Under the pieces are notes generated by a model, which was not told the DNA's origin, ran no database searches, and saw only the letters and a program-made list of their open reading frames with translations. Of a DNA stretch of 64,000 bases, positions 23,201-37,977 are shown one piece after another. This DNA is from Centropus unirufus. Its lineage: Eukaryota > Chordata > Aves > Cuculiformes > Centropidae. The translations under genes and the position numbers were made by a program. Every line of letters starts with the position of its first letter. The stretch's first letter is position 1. The stretch spans positions 1,974,376-2,038,375 of the forward strand of contig VYZI01000057.1 of assembly GCA_013397695.1 (NCBI GenBank). The letters are read 5' to 3'.

Positions 23201-25744
23201 AAATGGCTCTAAATCCTCACTTTACATCTTATGTTTTCTTCTAACTTAAGTCTTTCTAGTCACACTAGAGGCAGTATGCAGGAGTCAAAATTGCTCAAAC
23301 ATAGTGGTTATATCCTGAACTCACATAAACCATGGAAAAGACCTTGTAGAGGTTCATCACCCTCTTTTCTTCAGACAGAACATTTTTTTGAAGGCATCTC
23401 CTCAGTTATAACACTTAGGTTAAGTTCATCATATCTGACGTGCGTGTCTTCTACAAACCTCAAAGCTCGTTAGCAAGCACACTTGCATATCTACAAATTT
23501 TAATTATTTCATTCAAGAAGAAATAAGAATTTTAAAAAACAGCTAAACAAACCACTGTTAAGGAGCAAGATAATTGAATTTATTAAACACAAGCAACAAT
23601 TTCTACTTTGCTTAGGTCCACACTAACAGGTGAGTGCTTCCCTAGAACTGGTGACATTCAAAAGGCTTCAATTCAAGGCAGGTCCAAAGCACAACTGGCT
23701 AGAATGAGCTTTCTCTCTTCTAAGAGTTGTAACAAGTCAAAACTAAAATTGACTTTAAGAGAAAAAAGAAAAGGTACATAAAAAGAACAAAAGATAATGA
23801 TCAGTGTGAAGAAAAAGCCCCACAAATTAAGTAACTCATGCTGCATTTGTCCAGGTCCTCTGTGCATGCCCCAGATCTCTTATCAATAACAGTAAAAAAA
23901 GATTTATTTCTATAAATGACAGTTTATGTACAGTGTGAGTATAATTGATATCAGTTTTAGAAGTCATAAAGGTTCTGATTTATCTCAGAAATTTTTGAAG
24001 CTGCTTGAGTCATTATTAACTTCTCCACAAAAGAACAGAGTTCACAAGAAATGTTAATTCACTTCTTTGGGGGGGCATGTCAGAGCAGTACTCTTTAATA
24101 GTACAATGCACAGTAGGTAGAATAGCAAATGTAATGAAAACCTTCAGAAAATTATAACTTTTTAGTCTTCAGTTTAGATAATACTAAGAATGGTGAGACC
24201 TTACCTAGAAACCAGCTACCCTTAGCAAGTCTTTAAAGCTTCCACTAGCCTGAATTGGGCACACTAAATGGAAATTTTTGCTTACATCTGTAGATGTGCT
24301 TAACAGGACAAGAGTCACGACCAAGAGTTTGTAACTCACAAATACCCTCTAAATAATAATAATAAAAGCTTTCTGAGTATAGCTCTGAATAATAATTCCA
24401 GTGGTAAAGAACACTACCTGAAAATTTCAAAGGAACGAGATCAAAATTAAAAAGTAAATTCAAATAAACTTACTTTAAATAATGAACACACCGTTGACTT
24501 AATATTCACCTGCTGCAGTGATAAAATCATTTTCACTTCCTCACTTCCATTCCTTTATTATTCATTACAAGTGAAAAGCAGTGTCCTCCATTTCAGTCCT
24601 CCAGACTGAAAAATCTCTTGCTATGTGGTTAGTTCAAGGTACAAGAGAAAAAAAAATTGAAGAAAGATAGGTCTCCTATTCAATATATGCTAAGCATTTG
24701 TAGAAAGTTAAAATTAGATGGAAAAAAATAAGTCCAGAGTAGAGTTACTGATACTACAAAAATATTATAAAAAAAAAACAAAACAAACCCAACCCAAGTG
24801 CACCTAAATATTAGACATGCATGAATGCAGACCTTTAATGAGACATTCTCAGGACTTCAGTGATAGCTACCTCAGGCTCTTTGGAAACCAAGTCCTGCAG
24901 GTTTCAGCCACGCTGCTTTTCTTTAACTATGATTTCCCTCCAAAAATGTCCTCATTTGCATCAACATTACTTCAGCTCCTCTCCATGGGAGAAGCACCAC
25001 CATTGCCCAACTAACGTTTCTAAAAACAGAAGAGGGAGTAGTTGTCTTCTTTCTAGTAGTCGAACAAAAATGTGGTTAATGGTCGATGTACCATATGTTT
25101 CCACTGATCAGGTATTACAGTGTTGCACATTAGTGCAACCCCTAGAGGAGCAGCGTACAAAGGATACTCATAAAATAGATGCAGCAGAGGGGAAAACGCA
25201 TCCTGCTAATCTGTTTCCTCAGACCCACACATAGCACTCTGCTATCTTAGCCAAGCCACCTTTGGATCTGAGCTTCTATCTACAGAGAAAAGATAGCCAA
25301 ACGTAAAATTCTTACGTGTCTTCCACTCGTCTAAAGCCTTAATTTTTACAAAGTTATGCCTCTTTTCCCGTCTGCTTGGTGATACAAACAGGGCTGACCA
25401 TGCAGAGGTCAACTTTCAATTTGTTTCATTCTAAGTCTCAGAGGAGGCTTCAGGTAATTGAAGAAATTAACAGCAGTAAAACAGTCTCACTTAAAACCTT
25501 CAGTGTTGGGAGCTAAACCGAATAACTAAGCTTTATGATGACTGTCCTAAAGGACATAGCAGGTATTTACTATTCCCACACATGAGCATTATGCACTCCT
25601 TTTGCATATCAGAATGAAATATTTTCTACCCAAGCGTTTTGATTAAACTTAGAAAAAGTTTAGATGAGATTAAATGAGATTATACCTTATGTTAGCCCAA
25701 CATTCTATTTGCTCCAACATCTTTTTTTTTTTTTTAAGGCCTGT

Positions 25745-25762
25745 AATGGCTTTTAAGCCATT
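25745..25762. repeat. Short perfect inverted repeat
   Basis: Arms AATGGCTT and AAGCCATT around a TT spacer, directly after a T tract. Confidence 0.8.
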
Positions 25763-28700
25763 TCTGTGAGCATTGGAGCTCCTTGTAAGGATGCTATTTC
25801 CAGATCATATCTTAATTACATGTGATGAGGAAATAAAAAATATCATTAGTATTAAGTATTCTTATTTATTATTGTAATAATGTGTACTGTGCGATGATCT
25901 GCCCAACATTAAAACTTTGTCTACTCAAGGCTGACAAATAAATATTTCATGACAGTAGGAAAACCTACCATGGACTTTGAAAACCCTAACTGATGTAGGA
26001 CAATCTGTTCCATTTGACAATGCTGTTTTGATCTAAATAACACTGTTTTCCCCATTTTAAAAAACACAAACTGATGAACATCCCTCACCTTGCATTGCTA
26101 TATATTTTCAAAATAAATACGTTCTTAGAATGCTGAAAAAAAATAATTGACAGACCTTTCAGGAGAATATGTGACACAAGCAAATTTTATTCTGAAACTG
26201 AACTGATGCCCAGAAGTAGGGGAACCCCCAGGTCTAAGAGGTTACTTCAGCTGACGTGTCTATCCAGTCTTTCCTTTACCTGGCAGAGCTTCATACAAGA
26301 AGTCATCTGGGAGGGCTTTAATTAAGAGGACATCTGTCCATTAGGAAAGAGAGTTGCATCAGTGACCGCCAAATATCCTTTAAATGAAAGTTTTAGCCTA
26401 CTGCCAACTTTAAGGTTATTATCTGTATAATGAAAGAGATCCAGTTTAATAGGACCGTTCAAATTCTAAGTAGTGGTCCAGAAATTGACTCCATCTGTCC
26501 TGTCATACTTCAAGTGAAACAAGCATGCTTGGGTCACTGCCACCATTTCTGAATAATGGTGATAATCTTACCTTTACTTATTGGAATAGTTTGCGGACTA
26601 AACTAGCTTGTTTTTTAAAATACAGAGTATTATATCATTTTTCCAGTTTCTGTCATTCTGTTTCTCCGTAGCTTAAACAAACAAATGTGTGTATATTTGC
26701 AAGAGTCCATGTGTGCATGCATATGTGCACATGCAGATAGATAAATAGATATAAAGTAATTTCCGTCGGCCATTCTACAAATAAACAGAACATTAAATAT
26801 TTACTGCATTTCAACAGACAAGGCGCATTGTGGCCTTGCATAACTTATTGCAATGGAGCAAGTACCAAACCAGAATTAATAATTATTCTGTTAGGCAGAA
26901 GAAATAAGAAAAAATAATTGTGCATACATGGCAAGGTTTTCAAAACATTTTTTTTAAATTATATTACTTGTTATTTTAGTTGAGAACTTGTGTCTTATAC
27001 TTTAGCCTCACTACACAAAACTCAGAAAGTCATTATGAAGTAAAGTCAACACTTAGAACAACCAGTGTGTAGAGTGAATTAGAAGAGACTTCTACTAAGG
27101 TAGATTTTTTTTGCCTTCCTTTAAACTCATGCTATAGATCTTCTCTGTTGCCCGAGCCATTAATGTTATGTACTGTACTTAGAATCTGTTAGGTTACTGA
27201 AGGGAAGACACAGTGCCTAATAGCAATTAGACATTTGGGCATGATATGAACATAAAAAAACCGCTCAAGAAAACAAAACAGAAGGAAAAATGATGTCAAG
27301 TCATTCCTTCCGTTGGCACAGGGGAGAATGCTATGCTCTGAGATACCTCTACATGTAACAATGTGTAACTCTATATGTCTTTTCAATCTTACCTAGGTTA
27401 AAAGGAAACCAGAGAATAAGTTCCCCACTATCTTGCTTTATCTACCCAATGAGCACTAAATATCACGTAAAGTTCTCCTAACGGCAAATCCTTCTCTATC
27501 TCAAAGTACTGAGACAGCCACCCTACATCTCTGAAAATTTCTCAAACTCTCATTCATCTCTTTGCAGAGTTTTCTCCTCCCAGACTTTCCTTTCTTGGTT
27601 CCTCCTGAACACCTTACCATACCTCAACACCGTATGTATAATAGTTTCACTTTTCTTTTGCTGGCACTTAATGTCTTTCTAATATTGCTGCTCCTATTAT
27701 TCACCACATTTTGCAATCACACCATTTGCTCCTATCTTCCCTTTACCCTTTTCTTCCTTTCCCTTCAAAAACTGTAGAAGGGTGAAAGACATGCAAGGCA
27801 CTTTCTGCCAAGGCCACCTCACTTATGCCAGGTGAAAAGCAAATCACAAACAGTAGAGAAAACCAGAAGAGGAAGCAAGAGAAGGAGGGGATATTCTGAC
27901 ATTTGCAGTCACAGCTACAGTTTCTACCTATTGATCTTCTATTGGCAGCAGGAGTTGTCACTTCAGCAAGTGCTCAGTCAGGTCTAAGAGCTTGAGTAGG
28001 GTATGAATGACAAATGTAGAGACAGCACTCTTAGCAATTGGTAGAAGATATATACATACATTTTCTGTCTGATGTCTGTAGTCCTGACTCCTCTTTTCAT
28101 AACTTTTAATGACTTGGCTCATTCTAGCCATGGGTTCAGGTAATAACCAGAACAAAGGCTGTTTATGTTCTGTGGCTGTGCCACCAAAATAAATACACCA
28201 GTAACTGAGGAAGGTGTTCGTACAGAAGTCATCAGGAAGGCTGGAAAACTACTATTGAGAACATGATATGTAATAGTGGAGAGGAGTCCGTAGAAGAGCT
28301 TTGATGAAAGAAAGACAGCACAAGTGGTGGCAAAGCATAGTGAATTCACAGCTGATATTCAGGTAGCTCTTCATGTAGGCTTTTAGTGTCACAAAGCTGA
28401 AGATCTATTCTGGATAGCATATGGAGTAAAAGAGCCAACCAAGAGCAAACTGTTTTAACTCATCTCATTCTACGTCTTCACTGCTGCTGAGAAGTGATGA
28501 AGAAGTTTCAACTGTTACAGTAAAAGAAAGACCAGTCAGAAGTCATCACTGAACCAGAAATACCACATGCTGTCTGTTTGCTTCATGTCATACTAGACCA
28601 GAATCAGCTCATTCTTTACTACTATGGCTGGTTGAACAGATAGCTAGAAAAATTTAGTATTGCAAAACAGAATTATTGTTGCTCTGTGAGATTCATTATT

Positions 28701-29254
28701 TAAGCACCAGGAAAAAAAAAGGACATGAGATTATTTTACCTATTTGGAGAAGTCAGCAGGAAGCCTGTTAAATTTGATGGTTTAAAAAATATGACTCAAT
28801 TATTTCTAAAAGACAAATAGTGTGGGCGTTGCTAGCTATACAACACTGCAGTTAACTTGGAAGCCGCAAAGTTGTATATGTTAGTCTATTAATCTTTATT
28901 TACTAGAAATCATTTGTGTTATATTTGGACTTCTAGAAATACCAAGATTTCATTGCGGTAGATACAGCCCAAAATGCATAGCAAAATAGGCCCCCAAATA
29001 CAATACACCCTGATTACACAAGAAAACGAAGGGTCAGGAAGGGAAACAAGAAAATCAAGTGTATTCCAAAGTCTGTGCGTAATAAAACCCAGAGCAGAAT
29101 TTGCATTTCTCAAGTTGCAGTACAGGAAACTCCCCACAAAAACTATCCACTTGCTTTCCTGGATGAATTGTAACACCATCTGGTCTCTTTTGAGAAGAGG
29201 TAGCAGCACCAGAAAAAATACTTTTACCTATGAACTTGCACATTTTTTGTATTA

Positions 29255-29284
29255 GGATTCCAAAAAGCATTTGATAAGGTGATG
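29255..29284 (+). mobile_element. Possible LINE reverse-transcriptase motif relic
   Basis: Ten codons read GFQKAFDKVM, close to the DFxKAFDxV block of CR1-type reverse transcriptases. A stop follows at once and no further homology was recognised on either side. This is a motif match only and could be chance. Confidence 0.2.
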
Positions 29285-32200
29285 TAACACAAGATTTCAA
29301 CTATGGTGTGTGGCAGTTTATGCACACTGGCTTTAAAACAAAAATACCAATACAAAATGCATCTCATGTTTTGCCTAATATTTGTTGTCCAATGCAATTA
29401 TTGGTGCTAGCTTCTCCCAACAAACAGGTTAACTGAGTAGAGAAAGGTGACTTCTATATTTGAGAACTATATCAATCACTACTTCTTATGTGAAGAGTCA
29501 AATAATTCTCCATGCTAGAAGGCACTATTTGGTTATTACATTGCTGGATATTATTGTGTTTACTTGTCTCTGAAAGAGTTCATACGCCCTTCATCTATGA
29601 GATATGTTTGCATATCTAAGAGTCTTTAACCATTGTTTAAGGACGCATGTTTTCACACTGTTATTTTCAGTAAGAATTCCTCACCTTTCCTTCATTAATT
29701 TCTCCCCAAAAGAAACACTAAATCAAGGTAGCTGAAATAACCTTTCTGAATTTTCTTGCTTTGATGCATTAAACATAATTTCCTTCTCTCTGTGTTTTCA
29801 TCATAACAAACAGCATCATTATACTTGACATTTACCTTATTCCATATTATTTCTGTCATGAATTAAGAAAGAACCATTAGATCTGATGACATGGCAAGCC
29901 AGAAAGTACCAAACTAACATGATAAATTATTTGTGGTGATTTTTAAGATAATTCAATTTTGTCTGTACAGTATCTAAAATTAAAATGAACAACCTATTTT
30001 TCCCTCTTTTTCACAGCTGGGCCAAGATTTTGTAGGTACTTTTCACATAATAGACCCCCTAAAAAGTCACCCCAACAGGACTGGGAAGGCCACGCAGCTC
30101 CAGAGTGTTATTTCAGTTAAGGCCAATCAGAAATACTTCAAACAGCTTCTTGAAAACATACATTTAAAAAAAATAAGATAGACAGACAAAAGGAAACGAA
30201 GTAACATTATCTTCCCCTTATAACCTAGTTTTCTTGATGCCTACTTCAACTGCTTAGAATTACTGACAAGGGATTTTTAAAAAGAAAAAAGCTACATTTT
30301 TTTTAACTTTGACTAGGTTAAACCTTTTCTTCACATTAGCAAAGTCATGCTGATACATTAAAACAATTCCCATTAGCATAACTGCAAATTGTGTTTTGCT
30401 TGCCTCCAGATATCAAGTGTTTCTGCATCATCCTCACTGCACACACAAAAATTATCCACAGTGTAGCACACTGTTACTGTTGTCCACGTTAATCATTTAT
30501 CAGTATTCCTCTTTAATGTTTACTTTTCTGGTTCTTTTTTTATAAGTTTAAGTAAAAAAAAGCGGATGATCAGTATATATTTAGATGACTAGAGAAGTAC
30601 ATGATGTATTTGTTGGGTGAAATACAGAGAGCAATTTAATCAGCAGGGACAATTAGTGAGGAGGAAAGAAACCCCACTACAAGTCCTCCCTTCTTCTGGA
30701 TGACCTTTTGGTTATCCAGATCCATGTATAAAACAACACAGGACTGTGACATGGACTGAAGCAGGAGAGGCTTTTGTAAACCCTATAGGAAATCATACTA
30801 AAGTAACTGAAAAATGTGAACTTTGCATCCCAATTTCAGTTCCCTGTGGTATACAAAGCACTGAAAAGGGACTCATCCAAGAATGGTGTACATTTGTATT
30901 TATGGTTGGAGTTTTGCAACTATTTAATTTTTATGGGGAAAGCAAAAATCAGCAAGTCGAAACAAAAAACTTTGCATGATGTATTTGCTACCCAAAAGAA
31001 CTAATCAAACAAAACTCAGAAGTAGCAGCATCATCACAGATGAAGCTCTAAGGCAGTCCAGTGGCTGGAGCTTGAATCTCTATACATCTAGTGTGTCACT
31101 GAATTGTTAAACTGTAAATAATGTCTGGCTGAATGGTGCTCAGAGATCTCAGGTCATCTTTCACTAAGAGAGACATGGCCAGAACAGAAATATTTGTTTT
31201 TCCTAGAGAGCCAAATCAGTGGCAGGACAGAGGCTTTCATACACACTTAGGAGTAGGACCCAGCCCAGCAAGGGCGAAAAGGCAGTACTAGGAGCTCAGA
31301 GTACTCCTTGGTAAAGCAATTTGAACAGTACACCTGAGCTTCTCCCGACAGAGCTCTCCCACTTTCTATAAGGGATATTGACTCTCAGCGTAGGCCATTC
31401 TTGCATATGATTTCATTTGGACCTTCTGCTTTTGCAATGAATGGCCCCATCAATAGAAGTGGCAGGTATCCTGAGATGTAACTGTTTTGTTTTTTTCCCC
31501 TTCTTCTTTTCTTTGAGCATGTACTTAGCAAGATTTAAGATAAGTTCCAGAAAGGACAAAGTTTAAACTTTGAAAAATCTTTGAAATTGATTGCTTCTAT
31601 TATATACCAAATTCACATATATTAAAAAAGGCTCCACAAGTCTGGTTTAAGGTATTACACCAAAGTTGCCGTTGCAGAGTGGCACTGAAACTGCTTTGTG
31701 TTTTCAACTTTGGTTTTAAAAGTGCTGAGGAACATAAGGCAGAAGACAGAGATGCCCACACCCATTTTAGTTTTAAAAAAAATAAAATGGAGGAAATGAA
31801 AGACTATGAGATGAAAGCATCAAACCTGTATTCCACCAGTCTTTATAATAGTTTGCAGTAAAAGTCAGTACAAGTAGAAGTGCCCATTCCCAACTAGATG
31901 CATCCCCAGCAGGTCATAACCATTCAAAAGAAAGCCAGTATATAACAGACAGACTTCTTCCTGAACTCCAGTCTAACATCAAAACAACTGCCCTTTGCTT
32001 CAGCTCCTTTTAGTATATCTAGAGGAGGCACAAGAACATTTTAGAACAGTGAAATTGCCAGGGAGACAGAGAAATGGGGTCAGTGTTTAGCAACAAGTAA
32101 CCCTCCCCGTTGCTCTTGTCTGTTGTTACAAAATCCACCCCTTGCTAGGAGTCAGCATGAAAAATCCTTGCAGACAAAAAGCTTGTATGGTACTGTAGGC

Positions 32201-32537
32201 AAAGCTAATGCTCTGCTAAATAATAATAAACAAAAAAGGTTAAAAACTACCAGTAAAGGGTTAAGGGCTAGTGATACATAATAGCTGTCAAGCCACTTTG
32301 GGTTGTTTGATTTTTAAACACTTTTTTTGCATTATGTACGCTCACACAACTAAACCTCCCCACATCCATTTTCCAAACATTCATCTAACCTCCAATACTG
32401 GGGGAGGGAAAACCCAAAAATTTCACCTGGTTTGTGACACTTATGATACCACTTAGATTATCCCACAGGCAACGTTTAGTTCCCTAGTTATCAGGAAATA
32501 ATCTGCTTATTTATTTGTAATGGCCACCTCTAGTATG

Positions 32538-32558
32538 CATGTGTCATACTGACACATG
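32538..32558. repeat. Perfect 9-bp inverted repeat (ATGTGTCA palindrome)
   Basis: CATGTGTCA-TAC-TGACACATG, with a further ATGTGTCA about 10 bases on (32569-32576). The TGACA core resembles TALE-homeodomain (MEIS/PREP) sites, but no function is shown. Confidence 0.8.
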
Positions 32559-33626
32559 TGAAAACTATATGTGTCAAATTAGCCTTCCATGCTATTTTTA
32601 ACTGCATGTGCCTAGTAGAGTAAGCCATCTTTTTAGTATAAAAATACATGACAGACACCACAGAAATTTAAAAGACAAGGTAAAATATTTTCTTGGGTTT
32701 TGTCTGTGTGATTAGGGAAGATCAAATATACTTGCATACATTCAGATAAATTGCTTTCCAAATGGGTAATGCTTCATAACTTGATTGTGGAGCAGAGCTA
32801 AGAAAGGAAGCAAAAGGGTGTCCACAACTGATAGGCAAATATCTACTTATCTTTATCCCCAAATCAATATTTATGCACACTCTGAATTTCAATGTACATA
32901 TATACTGCTACTGCACTTTTGAGAATAGATCCAAGGTTTCTTCAAGAAGAAAACCTATTCTCAGAGTATGGACTATTCCAGTTTGGAGTACTAGCACTGA
33001 ACCTTAAAATAACCTTTACTTCAGAAATTTTCTATCTGTCTGCATTGTTTTCATATGTACAGCATATAGAATAGTATCAATTCAACTTGTTGCTAGCTTT
33101 GATTTTACTCGAGGTAGTGCTGTTCACATTGCTTTCAATTCCTGCTAAAAGTTACATTAATACTTGTGTTCCTTCTATGCATCATGCCTTGAATTTGTTT
33201 TATGACAAAAATTTGTGCTGTCTAGCTAGGGAACTAAACAAAGCCCATTTTCTTTATAGGGGAAAACCTGCAAATTCCTTGAAAGAGGTAATATTTTTGA
33301 GAGTTCACCAAAACCTCCCAAATAAAACTTCTAAAATTGAAATATCATTTTCTTATATCATTTTGAACTAAGGAAGCTACCTAAAAGACAGAAGAGCAAA
33401 TATACTGCCTGCTATATGAGCAGTAAAATTGTCTCAATATTTCAGTAATGCCCATTTTTTTTAATAAGGCATGCAAGTATTAGTCTGATTGCCTATTCAT
33501 CTTACATAACCTCCAAAACAGTAAAGTCCCAATGGAAAGAAAAATCTCAGCTAAAGCTGGGAGTGTTGATATTTCACAAATAAATAAACATCTCTTATTT
33601 TAACTTTTCGTTTATATGCACAAAAT

Positions 33627-33663
33627 TATAATATATATTAACATAATATATATATGTATGCAC
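33627..33663. repeat. (AT)n low-complexity patch
   Basis: ATAATATATATT and ATAATATATATATGTATGCA segments in an AT-rich context. Confidence 0.8.
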
Positions 33664-36600
33664 ACATTTCAGCAACCGGCAGATATTATTCAAAGTCGAG
33701 TTTGCTCTTACTGTATGAGATGTATCGTAATGTGATCTGCCATGTTAGATTCTTAGTTTTACTTCAAAAATTTGTGAATTCCTAGAAGCTTTAGGGGTTT
33801 TACTTGAGCTGCAGACATAAGATATCCCTCTTCAGAGTATCAAACAACTATTTTCATTAATCCGCAGTAGAATGATGGTGATTAAAAATCCAGAGCTTGA
33901 TCTCTGTATCCTTGTAAAGCAAATATTCTATACTGAAAGGCAATAGGACACTCCTGAAGTATTTAATTTCTCTAGGAGAAATGTCCTATCTCAGCCGTTA
34001 TTCCATAACATGGAAATTAATGATCATGGAGATAGTACATATACAACATCAGTCACACACCATTTATAAAAAACTTTGCTTCTGTACCTGATCTCTTTCT
34101 CAGTTTGAGAACTTTCCTGAAGGCTTTGCCTCTCATTAGGTTAAAATTTGCCAAGTTTATGTTATACTTACCTCAGTGTTTAGACCCAAAATTTTGGCTG
34201 CAACACAAATATAGTCTGGTCAGCAGCAACTGACCATCAAGAATATAGATGAATCATAGGTCCACACATCTTTGAGATCACATTTAACAGGTAATTGGGA
34301 AAAAGAACAAGATAATTTGATGAAAACAGTCCAAAAGAGTGTTATGTATCAATTGATTTTTTCTTGAAAATTTGATAATAGACACATACTGATCATCTTT
34401 TCTTATCGTAAATCAAATCTGCTCTATGATATCTAGCAAATTTATTTTGAAATATATATTAGATTTGCCTTTTATGTCTGGCAAGACTATTTTGGCCAGA
34501 AAGAATACTTACAGGTAGGTGTGCATCCCTCAGAATTATGAAGATCAGTGTTTTGCTAATGTAATACTCTGCTGACATTTAACAACTTATCTAGATAGAT
34601 GAGACTGTTTCCACATCATTTGTTCATTTTCAGACATTTCTGATTTCTTTCATCTGGTGTATTCATGTCACTCAAAGCTGTCAATTCACAATGTTCCTTG
34701 AGTGCATAAAATTTCTTCAGTAATTGGATCGTGTATTTTTACTTTCCATTTTTTAAACACATACTTTGAAAACTTACTACTTCTCACCTGGCATTTGCTC
34801 AAGCCTCAGAAAGGTGTGTGTCTAACCTTTGTGCTTTCTCCAAATGTTAATTCCATGTCTAATTAAAGCTTCTCAAGTCACCACAGCAACTCAACTTTTT
34901 CAATAGATTCCCCAGCAAAGGAATTTCTCCCTTAACTGTGTCATTCCTACTGAGATTTGGAAAACAGATTATTTTTTTGAAAGATCTGAATAATCTAAAT
35001 TGTTTACATATGAAGTCACTTACTGAAGATTCATTATGTGCTATGACAGAACTGAGGATTGCTAGACTCTTGTTAGGAAAGCAGAGCAGAATTTTGCTTT
35101 AAGAAGACGTTACTTCTCAAAGAAGCTTCCCATGGCAGTTTTTGTTACTGTGCATAGGGCCCAAGCTCATCTTAATTTTTGTCTCAAATGTTTCTTTGTA
35201 AAGTCCCTTCTAAATGTCCCACAGATGGTTCAGAAAGCCAAGCTGCATTCACAAGAGCTCAGATAGTGTCACCAGCTTCTTACTACTTCCTCATGTCTAT
35301 CAGTTATATTTTCCTTTTTCTGATACTCAAATATCCCATATTGGGGCTTCTTCTATGTAGTTATATCAAATTTTTAGATGTTCTCCACTATTCTGTGAGG
35401 TAAAAAAAGATGAATATATTCTATTTTAAGTCTTATGGGTTTGTGTCTGTCTCTGAATACACCCACACTTAAGCCCTATTTAAATTATTTGAAGATTACA
35501 CGAGAATACTGGTTTTAGGATATCTGAAGATATGACTTCTATTACGTATGGCAAATTGTACTTGTTGCCTAAATTTGTGAAAATTAATTTCTACCTCCAA
35601 TTTAGTTCATTGCATAAAGGGCTCTGAAGAGCCTATTAAAATTGACATTATAAAAATATGCTTTGTGTTGGTCATTCTGAGATTAACTGAAGATTTCGGA
35701 GGGATTTTCTGAGGTAAGGCAATACAGACAATCAGTTCTGCAACTCGCAATAAAGCAGTAATGCTTGTATTTATCAACAGGTGCATCTTAGTACCTTAAA
35801 TCTGAGATCTCTGGTATACTTATAAAAAGCATTTGAGCCTAGAACTTAGCGCTGTCTGGATACATGAAAGCATAAACAGTAAGGCCCACGGATGCTGTAT
35901 TAAATTATTTGATAAATGCTCCAAATGCCGTATCTAGTAAGGCATTGCTGTAAATACTAAGACAGAAATTGTAGAAAAAAGGTTCTTGTAAATTATTCTT
36001 GGTTTCACTTCCTATTACAGGAACATAAATTCACATGAAAATTAAGAAATTTCAGATCTTGCCAATCTCTTTGTCACAAATGTTCCAGGAATAACATCAT
36101 AGTCTGATTTCTGTGTGGCTCTTGAGGAAACACCTTTGTGGAAATAACACCGGGAATTCTACAAGCAAGGATTTTCCATTGAATTCTCTATAGTTATTAT
36201 TTATAAAAATGTTAGTACTCTGAGGTCCTTGGGATCAGGCGCTCCTTTTTATCAGCTTCTCATAAAACCCTTTAGCCTTAGTTATAGAGGGACTACAGAT
36301 GGATTGGTTCATCTTCAAAACCCTCTCAGGCTTCAGCTCATTCACTCTATTACTCATGTGCCTACCTATGAGTCCTAAATGGGTTTGGTCCAGTAGCCTA
36401 GGGAAAAAGTCCCCCCAAAAATTTGGGTTATACAGGAGAACGTAGGGGAAGTAAGGGGCCCGCAGGCTTTCTCTGACTACAGACAATATGTGAAGAGGAA
36501 AGAACTTAGATTTAATAATGAAACCAAGTTATGCTTGCAGGGCTGCAGGACAGATTTTTATGTTGCAAGTAAGTATACATTAAACAGGGAGAAGAAACGG

Positions 36601-37977
36601 AACAAATTAGATATAAGGAACACGGAAGCCTATGAAGCTAGTATAGTAATAGTTCATATTTAACTCGGAGAGACAATTCATAAAGAAATACTTCTGATAT
36701 CTTTCTCTTCTCCTGGGAAGACCTAACTGTATAAATCTAACATTAAAATGCCTGTAGGGTTTTATTTACAGTGAGCTGAAGTTCATCCAGCAGTTATATC
36801 AATCAACAATAAAATGATAGGTCACTAAGTCCAAAGGCTTCTCTTTCATGTTTGTGAAGAAATATTTAAAGATTATTTTGCTCTGTGCTTTTCAATAACA
36901 GATTCTGCTTAAGATCAGCTTAGTGAGAGATCACATGAAAAAAAAATATCTGGGTTCTACTTCTCATTCAACCTACTGGTATTTTTGTATACATCATTCT
37001 TTATGGGTAGCAGAGATAAGGATTTTCACTGGGATTTGTGCTCCTAAAATCAGTGGGACATTAAAAAAAATCCTGCAAAGAACCCTTGCAGGTGAATTCT
37101 ATGCCTCAAAGCATAAAAGAAAAAAAACAAACTCTTAACACAAAGGCAGGCACATATTGTCAGTTTCTGTGTGGCTTTCATGATGGATTTTGTGTCAACC
37201 TTACAAGATCTCCTAGTAACCCCGTGCAGTGAATCCCTTCATTACCCTATTTTTCCTCAGCTGTGCAGAAAATCCCATGAACTGAGCTACATCAAGAGAG
37301 AAAGTCTTACAGTAGTCAAGTACATCTTGGGAAAAGGACACCTCTTTGTTCCCGAATCAACACAGGACCTTTTATTCCTTGTGCAAATACATCAGAAAAA
37401 CATTGTGTATCACAAAAATTTTAAGCAGATGCCAATACCAGTGTTTCTGGTTAGATTATTTGGGTTGGCATCATAGAGCTGCTGTGTGACAGCCAGAGAC
37501 AAAAACCTATGCCTCAAAAAGTGATGAAGTTCATTAAAAATATTATCCCTCCAGTTAAAACAATGGCAGTTTTCCTGTTGCAGAAAAGGGTTTCTCTAAC
37601 ATGGTCCACTTTTTGGTGTTCTCTTACTTTGCAGGAGAGTACTGACCCTGCCTAAAAAATTGTCACCATATTCAGAACACTTAAATCAATAGTCAGAAAA
37701 TATCAAATCACAGAAGTTGCCAGTTTCAAGATGGAGTTGAGTGCAGTACACCATCTTCAAACAGGTGGTATTTGATCGATAGTTTGCTCTAGACTCTAAA
37801 CAAGTGTTTCATAAGCTACACATAGGGTTACCTGACTTAAATTAATAAATCTGTATTCTTCTAGCCCCAGACCTCTGGAGCAGCCATTCGCACCACCAAA
37901 CCTGCTCTATGGGAAACCACCATAGGGTGGTCTGAACAGTAGATTCTGTCTTTCACATGCCATCACCCAACAGCTTA

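Noticed and set aside
35370..35445. Possible MIR fragment (CTATTCTGTGAGGTAAAAAA then TTCTATTTTAAG)
   Set aside because: Only a short, weak match to the MIR middle block with no supporting flanks.
36235..36486. 83-codon minus-strand frame in a slightly GC-richer patch
   Set aside because: Not recognised as any family and no exon-like splice sites stood out. Left as unexplained noncoding DNA.
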